A DNA stretch of 64,000 nucleotides. Origin: Coriaria nepalensis. Lineage: Eukaryota > Streptophyta > Magnoliopsida > Cucurbitales > Coriariaceae. A program made the translations under genes and the position numbers. The stretch lies in assembly GCA_027186245.1 (NCBI GenBank), contig CP114492.1, positions 5,840,501 through 5,904,500 of the forward strand, in the 5' to 3' direction. Positions 37,360 through 47,422 of this stretch are shown one piece after another (the stretch's first letter is position 1; every line of letters begins with the position of its first letter). The notes beneath the pieces are model-generated. The model saw nothing but the letters and a program-made list of their open reading frames with translations, was not told the origin of the DNA and ran no database searches.

Positions 37360-37710
37360 GGGGATTCCAGACCAAAAACTCGAACTGGAATTCTCGGTCT
37401 AGGATTCAAGACTGAGTCTCGATCTGAGATTTTAGACTGAGTCTCGATCTGAGATTCCAGATTGAGTCTCGATCTGGGATTCCAGACCGAGTGCTCGAAC
37501 TAGGATTCTAGACCATGAACTCGATTTGGAGTTCCCGATCTGGGATCTCAGACCGAGAGCTCGATCTGAGTTCCTAGTCTGGAATATTAGACTGGGAACA
37601 CGATCTGAGTTCTCGGTCTAGGATTTTATATTAAGAATTCAGTTACAGGGACTTGGTTTGGGATTCCCAAATGAGAATTCAGATCGAGGGACTTGGTTTG
37701 GTTTCCCTGT
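37360..37710. repeat. Degenerate tandem repeat of about 25-30 bp
   Basis: Variants of the phrase gactgagtctcgatctgagattccag recur about a dozen times head to tail (near 37410, 37438, 37465, 37491, 37550, 37577 and so on), with point changes and small indels. It lies directly upstream of the FAR1-type transposase relic, so it may be the subterminal repeat region of that element. Confidence 0.7.
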
Positions 37711-37878
37711 CCAGGCTTTTAAGGATATAACCATGTGACAAAAGCCATTGATATGACAAGATATAGTGATGTTCCAATACACTTTGATGTTACAATACAT
37801 AATGATGCGATAACACTATATTGTCATCGAGTAGATTCATTCAACTTACAGACTAAGACATTCTTCTTAAGCAGCAAG

Positions 37879-38002
37879 CATTCTACTTCACCATTCTACT
37901 TCAACCATTCTACTTCAACCATTCTACTTCAACCATTCTACTTCAACCATTCTACTTCAACCATTCTACTTCAACCATTCTACTTCACCATTCTACTTCA
38001 TC
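37879..38002. repeat. 14-bp minisatellite (ccattctacttcaa), about nine copies
   Basis: The inner copies are identical; the outermost ones lack one or two bases. It lies 40 bp upstream of the ATG of the FAR1-like relic and reads through as FNHSTSTILLQP in the overlapping frame, but codon content suggests it is non-coding. Confidence 0.9.
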
Positions 38003-38044
38003 AAATGTAAGAGCATTCTTAATTTTCATTTATTTTCTCTCCAA

Positions 38045-39360
38045 ATGGCTCTAAGACATAACATTGATATCCCAACGGTAATACCTGAAGGATTTACAGT
38101 GAAAGCAGATGATGGGTCGTTAGTTAACGTATACCACTTAGAGTTCAAGTGTGTTGACCATGCCTATAATTGGTATAATAGTTATGCAAACGAGGTTGGG
38201 TTTAGCATTCGCTGCGAAGACGAACGTATACGCAAGGGTACCACTACAGTGACAAGTAAAAAATTCACATATAATAAGGAAGAGAAACCTGCCAAAAATC
38301 CTCTAACAAAGGTGAAGAAGGACATGCCTAAAACAAGGTATGATTGCGTTGCATATTTCACTATTTAGCGTCAACATGATGCGATGTACTATACTTATAG
38401 GTAGAACTCATCGCACAACCACGAGCTGATGACACCATTAAAAAGGCACTTACTCCGTTCGCAAAGAAAAATAACTCAAGAGCAACCTCTTGACATTGAG
38501 GCAGCTGATAGAGTCAGAATTCACCCGAAGCAGGCGCATGATCTAATGATGGCTTTGGCTGGTGGAATAGATAACGTGGGTTACACTCGTGGAGACTTAA
38601 GAAATTATTTAACCGGTCGACAGAGTCAAGTCATGGAATAAGGGGTAGCCACTGTCCTATATAATTGGTTTGGAACTGAATAGAAGAATGACTCATAAGT
38701 TTTTGTAAAGGTCCAGACGGATTAGGAGAAGCAACTGACCAATATATTTTGGGCTAACCATGTAATGCGGTGTGACTATACACTTCTTGGAGACTTTGTC
38801 TCTTTCGATACAACCTATCAGACGAATGATAAATACTCACCGTTAGGTACTTTTGTGGAATTGAACCACCATAAGGAGAGAACCATTTTTAGGGTTTGTC
38901 TGCTTTTTGATGAGACGACAGTGACGTTCTAGTGGTTGTTTTATACATTTGTTCAGTATATGAGAGGCAAAGCACTGATATCTCTATTCACTGATCAAGA
39001 TGCAGCTCTGTCTACTGCAATCCCCACCATTTTTCCGACCACACATCACTTCCTTTTTGTGTGGCATATCTCTCAAAATGCCGTAAAATATACTGGTGTA
39101 CTTATGCAGAATAAGTCTTTCAAGAAAGATTGGAATAGGCTTCTTTTCAGCAGCGAAGTGGATGATTTCGAGACTGAATGGTCTAAAATGCTAGATGCAT
39201 ATGATCTTCATGAGAACTCATTATTGCAAATAATATAGGTCAAATGCCTCATCGACCCGTATAATTAAATTTCTCTATGACCGCATTGATCTTATCGACA
39301 AACGATGGGCTTTCGACCTTGCCGACCCGTATACTAGCATAACTTCTACCCAGAACTTAA
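38045..39360 (+). pseudogene. FAR1/FHY3-type MULE transposase pseudogene
   Basis: One reading frame from ATG 38045 to about 39238 carries the FAR1 architecture. First comes the FAR1 DNA-binding zinc-finger region (AYNWYNSYANEVGFSIR near residues 35-51, YDCVAYFTI, then HNHELMTP). The MULE transposase core follows (IFWANHVMRCDYTLLGDFVS, FDTTYQTNDKYSPLG with the first catalytic Asp; SLFTDQDAALSTAIPTIFP with the second). Weak similarity continues to about 39360 (DKRWAF). At least seven in-frame stops (for example 38366-38368 and 38639-38641) but few frameshifts interrupt it. Such proteins are transposases, or transcription factors derived from them (FHY3/FAR1/FRS). The stops and adjoining repeats point to a dead transposon copy. 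Confidence 0.8.
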
Positions 39361-40735
39361 TCTTCATACCACATACCGGCTTATTTTATTTAATTTTTTT
39401 GGACCTGGACAAGAACTTATTGATAGATTAAATGATATGTCACATGGCATGGCAGCTATTTGACTCAAATTGACATGATTTGTCGCTTAAGCAAAAACAA
39501 TCTATAGATAAATTTTGAATTAATTACCAATATATTATTCTCTCTTCCATTTTCAATATTATATTTTTTAGTTATATTTTCTTCCATAACACTTTATTTT
39601 TGTTATATTTATTTTTTCTTTTATTTATCCCGCCACTTCCGCATCACAACACTATCTCGCTCCACCGCTTTCCCTCTTTCTTTTGTCTCATTTCGTTCAT
39701 TTTTTTTAGAAAATTTTAGAAAGTGGAAAAAAAGAAAAAAATTTTATTAAGATAAAAAGTATGAAAACAAAATTTAAGAAAACAAGAAAAGAATTATAAA
39801 AGAAAAATTGAGTTTCCATTTAATATTTTGAAAATTTTTAATTATTTCTATTGATGTAATAAGTACAACCGTATTGAACTTATTTAGTTGGAATATGGAG
39901 GATAATAATTCATTTTCTTTTACTATGATAATTAGGATTCTTTCTCTTAACCCTTTCAAGATGCTTCTTTATTTATTTATTTAATTTTCTTTTTTATCTC
40001 TTTAAGAGATTGTTTGGATGCTAGAGGTTGATGTGATCTTACTTAAGATGATGATGAGATCCTCTAGATTGAAGTCGTTCCACATATTTTTTCTTTTTTA
40101 AGTATGATAAATCTATTTGACTTTCTGATAAATATGATTTATTTTCTATCAAGACTTCTTGATAGGCTAATAATTATTATTAGTGATAATAGATATCAAG
40201 GAATTTTGGTCCTTGAATATTGGACCCATTAGATATATGACCAAAAGATAAAATATTTTTAAGACTAACTCACTTTTCTATTTGTATTTTTAATATACTA
40301 AGAAAAGCATGACAATTATTACAATACCATCATCCTAATAAAGAATTAAAATTACCAAATTACACTCATAGATTGTAAAAATTACCAAATTACCCTCATC
40401 CTTACGGTAAAGAATGTCGGATGCAGAAACCCATTTCCATTTAGCTCATTAACTCTGATTCGCCACTTTTAATTCGTTTTTCATCACTTGTACTAAAAAT
40501 GATCCATAATCCTTTCTCTACATTCCATTTGCAAGCTTCATAATCAAGAATCAAGAGTTTGAGAGTCTACCAACTGTTTGGGTAAATTTCAAGCTTTTAA
40601 ATTTGATTTTGATTTTAATGGTTGATAGATAATGATAAACGAAACTTAAAAGAGTTTTTATTAGTTATATTAATCTTGTCTCCATTGCCCAAAATTTGAA
40701 ATCTTAGATATGAAAATTTGAAAATTTGGATCCGT
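39361..40735. other. Spacer between two MULE relics with no gene seen
   Basis: AT-rich; a minus-strand 61-codon frame at 39774-39959 shows no domain. Whether this stretch belongs to either flanking element is unclear. Confidence 0.4.
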
Positions 40736-41305
40736 GTTACTTGATTGCTCGATATTCGTAAGAAATACCTCAAGGCATCGAGCAATGATGATAGAAGTCT
40801 TGATTGCTCGATGCCTTGAGGTCTATAAAGGTATCGAGTAATTGAGTATTACCAAAACTTTTGAACTAGCACGATATCGAGCAATCGAGCATTTTTGAAA
40901 TCTTATACACATTGAGTATCAATGTTTAATTCAATCACTCTAATCAAGAAAACTGATTTCCTTTATATTTTTCCTTCTACAGATATAAAAACATTATTTG
41001 TAATGATACTTTGGTGGTGAATGGAATGAGAATGTGAACCCAAATGAAAAAGAGAATTTGTGGTATTGTCTTTGAAATGGGATAGAGAGATCAACTAGGG
41101 CTTTAATCGAACCTAATATCACGTATACTGAATTATTGGAAGTTATATATGATTCTACCAACGTAGATCGAAATGAATTTGGATTGCAACTATTGTATAA
41201 GCTATCAAGTAAATTATTGTCTTCCCCGTTATATATAAGAAATAACCAAAACATGAAGAGATTTTTCCGTCACTTGCGATCTAAAAGGAAAAATCCCACC
41301 TATAC

Positions 41306-43500
41306 ATGAAGTTGATTCCAAAGACTTATGAGAATTCTTGTGGTGATGATTGTTGTCAATTAGATCGGCTTCCTAATGTTAATGATCATTTTAAGAGAGA
41401 CATACCGGGTTATGTTGCTAATGTACTTGGTCATGTTATTTTTAATCATGATGATCATTATAGTAACATACCGACTGCTAATAATTTTCATGATAATTAT
41501 GAGGATTTTTATGATTATGATCATGGTACTGACAAATATCATAATGATGATGATGTTTATCTTAAGGATTCTAAGGATGTTGCGGATGATGATGGTATTC
41601 ATAGTGAAGAGAATGAGTGTTGGATTCTAATAAGAAAGGTAAGAGAGTGGAGGAAGAACATGTCAGTAATCACAATTATGAAGATAATTAAGAATACACA
41701 TACTAATTCAATTAAGTAAGATTGATCGGGAATAATAATAAACCTAGATTACACACCATGTAATGAACTGCTACTACCATCACCATATATACAATATTCA
41801 CAACAACTGGAAAATAAAAATGAAGAGGATAATGTTGCTATTCCTATGGCTATCGAGAATTCCACATGCACCAAAATTACTTCAGTTCTGATTCTAATCG
41901 TCCCAATCAAGTGGAGGGGAGTTTTATGTTAAACAATACTTTACCTCGAAACTAGAATTGGATATGAGTCTACGAATGTATTAGATAGTGCAAAATTTTC
42001 AGTTCAAGGTGAAGAACGCAACTAAGACTCTATATAATGTTGTATGTATGAATTCTAATTACAAGTCACGAATCCATGCAACTGGAAAGAAGAATTCATC
42101 ATTTTTCTAAATTAAAAAGTACGAAGATGAGCACACCTGTAATGTTACATTCAGGTAAGACAATCATTGGCACCCATCGACTTTTATGATTCCGCAATAT
42201 ATGATGGCAAAAGTACCAAGGGTGTAACGAGACTCCCAAGACGCGACTTCTTACTAATATTGTATGTATTGATCTAGGATACAAATTACTTATTGGATAG
42301 TGTGAAAATTAAGATATATTGTATATGATCTTATTCGAGGTAAAGTCGAGGGTAATTAAGACTTACCATATTATGTAGGCATATTGAAATAGGTAAATCT
42401 GAGGCTGTAACAACACTGTTGACATATGTAAATAATATATTTCTATTTTTTATGGTCTTTGGAGCAGTAGTAAAGGGATTTTGATATTTGAGAAGGGTTA
42501 TCTGCATTGATGGAACCTTTTTTAAGTCCAAGTATAAGGCATGCTTTTGTCGGCAACTGCTCAGGATGGTAACCACTACCTTTATCCAACAACATAGGTT
42601 GTAGTTGATCGAAGAATGATCCCTCATAAAATAAGTCCTTAGGTAACCTACAAGATTCGATACTCGATGCCGCAAATTTGGTTTTTGTGTCAGATCGAGC
42701 AAAGAGTATTAATAATACTTTATGGAGTATTTACCCGGATGCTAAACACGATGCATGCATGTGACACCTCAAACAAAACGTCAAGGATAGATTCAAGTGT
42801 GGTGAGCTTCTCGATTTATTTTATAATGCAACCAAAGCGTACCAAGTTTGAGATTTCAACACATACTTTAATGAGATTAAATCAAAACATCCTGATGTGG
42901 AGATGGCTGGATTTTAACATTGGGCGAGAGCTTATTTTAATGGTAATCGCTACGATATAATGACTAATAATATAGTAGTCACTTAGCGCTTCCTTGAAGG
43001 ATACACATGATTATCTAGTTATAGGGTTGCTCGATTGTATCAGAAAGATCATGACAACTTAGTTCTACAATCGAAAATGTATATCAAATCGAAAAGGCAT
43101 CCCGTTGATTCCTGAGGTAGAGAAAGAGTTAATGAGAAGACAAAGTGAATCATTAATACTGAAGATTTCTGAAGTAAACATAGATACGTTTGAGGTGATC
43201 GGTGGTTCTACCTCTAATGCATCGATTGATTTAAGTCAAAAGAGTTACATATCCAGGGTGTTGCAATTAGATAAGATACCGTGCGCTCATGCCTTAGCAT
43301 CTTTATGTTTCCTAGCTTTGACTAACTTTGTGCTTACACCTCATGGTTTGGTTCAGAATACTACACAACTGAGACTTGGAGGCAAGCATATGAAGATTTA
43401 ATCTATCTTATACCACCATCCACTTATTGGGATATTCAAGATAATATCTACTCCATGAATGTTCTACCTCCTATCATGCGTAAACAAGTGGGAGACCTAA
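41306..43500 (+). pseudogene. MURA-type MULE transposase with SWIM domain, broken
   Basis: An open 137-codon Asp/His-rich start (41306-41719) precedes the conserved part. Recognisable core pieces are CIDGTFFKSKYKACF (near 42.5 kb, first catalytic Asp), VFVSDRAKSINNTLWSIYPD (near 42.68 kb, second Asp), AYFNGNRYDIMTNNI (near 42.93 kb), the SWIM zinc-finger end VLQLDKIPCAHALASL (43.26 kb; the first Cys of CxCx(n)CxH is replaced) and TWRQAYEDLIYLIPPSTYW, then NVLPPIMRKQVG at the C-terminus. Pieces lie in different frames, with several stops. It would have cut and moved the element; it is now dead. The coding similarity ends at the poly-G run at 43519. Confidence 0.8.
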
Positions 43501-43518
43501 AAAGAGACATATACCTTC

Positions 43519-43542
43519 GGGGGGGGGGGGGAGGGGGGGGGG
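43519..43542 (+). repeat. Poly-G tract (G-run, A, G-run)
   Basis: A run of about 12 G, one A and about 10 G, immediately after the end of the MULE transposase similarity. It is very unusual in this AT-rich context. It could form a G-quadruplex, or its length may be an assembly inaccuracy. Confidence 0.85.
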
Positions 43543-43857
43543 AGCCACAGAAGAGAAATAAGTGTAGCAAATATGACGGCCTTTGACATAACAAGGTGAC
43601 ATGTATAAACCCAATTCCAATTCCGCCCACAACCCCTTGTGCATCCGATCATGGTGATCCAATTTGATGTCATCTTGTTGTATTTCATGATTTTGATCCA
43701 ATCAAACTTTCACCTTATTATTTATATATTCAATTATCCATTTTAATGAAGATTTTTCTTATAAATTCTGTTCGAAACGGAATTATTTCTTAATAATTTT
43801 GTATTGATACCTTGACTGTTAGAAACTGAGAGCTTTAGCATTCTGTCACCCCATTCA

Positions 43858-45196
43858 CGATTGCTCAATGGCTACCTAAAGAGGGCCATCGAGTAATCGA
43901 GAATTGAATACATAATGCTAACACTCTATTCTGATTTCCCGATTGCTCGATGACTCCTTTAAGAAGAAGTCATCGATCAATTGGGAATTGAATGCAGAGT
44001 GCTAACACTTTGTTCCAGCAAACAACCTAGGGGTTCACTTTTTGCTTAGAAGATTTTCTGGATTTGACTTCTCTACCAATTAATACAACATCAAATTTGT
44101 GATTTATGAGCTCAAAAATCATCTTAATAGGTTAATATTGAGTGAGTTATAGTGTCCTAAAGTTTGATTTAGTTTTCATTAAACTTTGTTATTCCTGAAA
44201 CATTATAGAAATCTTCAAGCATTAATTTTCCCCTATTCTTGTTGTTCAATCACTTTGCTTCATTCCTTCCCTATATGTAAATTTTTTCTAACAATTTTGC
44301 CTAGATTTCTTGATTACTCAATGACCCCTTTGAAAAGGAGTCATCGAGTAATCAGAAAATCTGAACATAATGCTCAACACTCTTTTACAGGTTTAGGGTT
44401 AAAATTTAATATGAAATGTCTAACATTTAGTGTTTCTTAGGGTGTAATACTTAAGGTTTAAGGTCTAATATGAATTTGTTAGAAATATAGTTTTAAGTTT
44501 AAAGTCTTAGAGTTTACGGTTTAGTATAAATTTGTTAGAAATTAGGTTTAAGGTTAAGGTTTAGTATGAATTTGTTAGAAATTGGGTTTAGGGTTAATAT
44601 GAAAGGACATAGGGTTAATATGAAAGGACTAAGTCTTAGGATAAAAGGTTGGGTTTAGGACTAAGTCTTAAGATTTAAGACATATAATTAATATGAAAAG
44701 TCTAACACTTAAAATTTATGGCTATGATGAAAATGACAGTGTCTTAGGGTTTGGTTCTAAACCCTAGGTTTTAGGGTTTAGGACTAAGTCTTAGAGTTTA
44801 AGATATAGGATTAAAATGAAAGGTTAAACACTTAGGGTTTAGGGTTAAGATAAAAATGACCAAACCTCAGGGTTTAAGACATATGACCAAGTCACAGGAT
44901 TTAAGACTTAGATTTAGGTTGAAAAGTTTAATTTTAAAATTTTCAGACAAAATGTATCATATGTAGAGATTGAGACAAAAGGTTGAGAGTTTAAGTTTGA
45001 GGGTACTTCCAGATCGAGCAATCGGGAAAGGAGGACAAAGTTAAAAACCTGATATTCCATATTCTTGATTACTCGAAGGTTGCTTCGAGAAGCATCTCGA
45101 GCAATCAAGAAAGGGAGACAAACTTAGAAAGCTAATTCCCCTCATTCCTAATTGCTTAAGGGGTGCTTCTAGAAGCATCTCGAGTAATTGGGAAAG
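43858..45196. repeat. Recurring small hairpins GATTGCTCGATGAC..GTCATCGAGTAATC
   Basis: At least five inverted units of about 42-50 bp lie at 43858-43903, 43954-43999, 44311-44357, 45062-45108 and 45153-45196. Each pairs gattgctcgatgactcc-type left arms with a complementary aagtcatcgagtaatc-type right arm around a short loop; the 44311 unit pairs nearly 20 bp. Sister units lie on the left side at 40743-40788 and 40801-40847. Arms vary in sequence but partner changes are often compensating. They are related to the MULE that they surround. Confidence 0.7.
44390..44905. repeat. Degenerate telomere-like (TTTAGGG) sequence block
   Basis: Phrases such as ggtttagggttaa, agggtttaggactaagtc and tcttagggtttggttc recur over half a kilobase, mixed with a longer repeated phrase (tttagtatgaatttgttagaaatt). 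They are variants of the plant telomere motif TTTAGGG on the plus strand, far from perfect. This may be an interstitial telomere-like block or simply a minisatellite that drifted to resemble one. Confidence 0.6.
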
Positions 45197-45369
45197 GGGG
45201 ATAGAGGCTTGCCTTTAACAACACATCAATTATTAATAAAAAAAAATAATGAAAACAACAACACATTAACAACAATCAAAATCATAATGAACTTTATATA
45301 AATTCTCCAAAACTCATATACATTGTAGCTTATAATTACAACTAAACATAAAAAGACTTATAATTATAA

Positions 45370-46320
45370 ATCATAAGTCAAAATATCCATGGTAAATGGA
45401 AGTGGCAATATGAGAGTGAAAACGTGTCACATGCTCATCATAAACAAGATAAAGATCAATACCTGCATGATGAAACTCCATATACTTAAACATGAATATC
45501 TCACAATCCCCTAAAAGAGTAGTACTATTTTTGGCAACCCTATCATCACCTCAACCTCAAGATGTTCAATTTCAAAATTTGGCCTAACAATCCTCAATAA
45601 GTATGAGAGTATAGTGCACAATAGGGTTAGCGATGTTCTCAACTTAACCTTCTAGCTTTTGCTCGACGACAAAGAGTGCATACAATGATCTTCCTCGTTG
45701 ATATGTTAATAAACAAAGTAGCCCAGTGTTGGTTTTGGTAGTTGAAAAGCATGTACAATTGCTCTAGAACTATCCATTAGCATCCTCTCTCAGGTTTTTC
45801 TCCCAACACGTAGTCAATACAAAATATAATTTACACCAAAATCATGTTCTTCTTACTGAGGCTTCTCTATCTTCTTGAACTAAGACTGCCAACAATATTT
45901 CATGAACTGAGAGAAGACAATGTCAACGAAGGCATCATCTTTGCTAAGTATGTCAACGAAATGTTCCTAGCTCGTTTGGAGAAAGTACATGTACTCGTCC
46001 ACATGTTTGAACAAATAAATATAGAAAAACAAGTAAAAAAAATTCATTATGATTTTCTGATAACAATCAAGCAATCGGGAAAAATAGGCAGAAAGTAGCC
46101 TTTGGTCTACTTTTACCGATTGCTTAAAGACTCGTATATGATTTGGATGAATGAATCAAAAAGTCAACCTATGACTCAAAAAGTAGCCTTTGGTCTACTT
46201 CATCTATTGAAGACGTCGAGTACGTCGAACATTCACCTACTGAAGGCGTCGAGTACGTCTCGATGACCTGATGACAAATCATGCCATGGAGTACTGGATA
46301 CATATTCTTTTGTGGTCGTT
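45370..46320 (-). pseudogene. Ulp1-like SUMO-protease domain relic carried by the MULE
   Basis: The minus strand holds the C-terminal catalytic region of a Ulp1/C48-type cysteine protease: IVLEQLYMLFNYQNQHWATL, then FINISTRKIIV with the catalytic His in HWAT at 45717-45728, and GDCEIFMFKYMEFHHAGIDL with the catalytic Cys in GDC at 45503-45511. The spacing (about 75 codons) suits the family. The Asp normally about 18 residues after His is not seen, and a frameshift and stops lie between His and Cys. Ulp1 proteases trim SUMO from proteins; this copy is broken. It faces the transposase, as a second gene of the element. Confidence 0.65.
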
Positions 46321-46799
46321 GCAAAACAAGAATCATATACAAACATAATATAAAAAAGAATATACATTTTTATTTAAATTATGATGATTAATCAACTATT
46401 TAAAGAGAAATCAATAACAAAAAGCTTAAACTTACCGATTCAAATCGCGTTCGATTAAAAAACATGAAGCTTACCAATAACTCTAGTAAATGAATCAAAG
46501 TATGATCGATTCGAGTAAGGTCAGAAATGTAAAATATGAGTTTTCAATCGAATGTCGTGTTCAGATGAAACAAAATTGGTTATGTTTTTAGGTTTTTTTA
46601 TTTATTTATTTTTTCTTAACATTCAAACGAATGAATCAGAAGTTGAAATGAGAATAGTTTCATAATTTCATATTTTTAATTTTTTTTTTTAAATGAAATT
46701 TGAAGAATAATGTATGAAGAAAATTTTTTTGATTACTTTTTGTTAAACAATTTGTTTTTTAAAGGCCCATTAGCCCATTAGCCCTTAAAAAATTAAAAA

Positions 46800-47395
46800 G
46801 AAAAAAAAGGGGCCAAACTCTCTCTAGTTTCGACTTCCCGGCCATACTCCTCATGGACCTCATCCATGGATTTGCCAATGGGAATCTCTTCAACCAGGTT
46901 TCTTTTTTCTTTTCCAAAACTAAGCCTGAAATTTTGTATGATTTTTGTTCTATAATTCTTCATCATGCGTTTCCATTTGATGATTTGATTCAAGGGCAGT
47001 GAATTTTATCTTCGATCAAGATCGGTGAGTTCGAATTTGCGAACTTTTTGCCTCACAAATTTTGTTTACTTTAATCTCGGATAATTGGTTTCAATGAACT
47101 TGTATTGAATCAATTCTACAAGGAATCTTACACTTGATTTATACTAAAATTTATGTAATTATCTGGTTTTTGTGAGATTTTAGTATATATGGATGAATGA
47201 TGATCTTCATTTTGTTTACAGATCAGAAAAGCCTAAATCACTGGACTGATTATTATTTTTTCTCAAATATTAGTACTTCAAGCTGCATTGACATGACTTA
47301 TAACCAGTCCTGATTTATCAGGCCTTTCTTTTTCAACCTTTCGTTGTTTAAGTGCAAGAATTGCTGATTGTTCTGCACTTCAATTTTCTGTTGTA
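46800..47395 (+). other. Probable 5' UTR exon and UTR intron of AMSH2
   Basis: A plausible leader exon at about 46800-46896 (gccaaactctctctagtttc..ctcttcaaccag/gtttc) is separated from the coding start exon by sequence ending in ttttctgttgtag at about 47395. It contains a short upstream ATG frame (MDLIHGFANGNLFNQ). The inference rests on splice-site appearance only. Confidence 0.35.
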
Positions 47396-47422
47396 GATCA
47401 GAAATGAAGGGATAGAAAAAAA

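Larger units (their letters stand above)
40740..46320 (+). mobile_element. Mutator-like element with MURA transposase and opposing Ulp1-like relics
   Basis: Between about 41.3 and 43.5 kb the plus strand carries a MURA-type transposase with SWIM zinc finger. Between about 46.3 and 45.4 kb the minus strand carries a Ulp1-protease-like segment. Both are broken. Small hairpins built on GATTGCTCGAT/ATCGAGCAATC occur on the left (40743-40890) and repeatedly on the right (43858-45196, 46067-46130), which suggests that they belong to the same element. MULEs carrying a Ulp1-like domain are known in plants (the Kaonashi type). Long terminal inverted repeats and a 9-bp target duplication were not found, so the ends are approximate. 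Confidence 0.6.

Noticed and set aside
41360..41630. Ile/Met-rich frames on both strands
   Set aside because: Shadows of the Asp/His/Asn-rich MULE frame in ATG/GAT repeat-like sequence.
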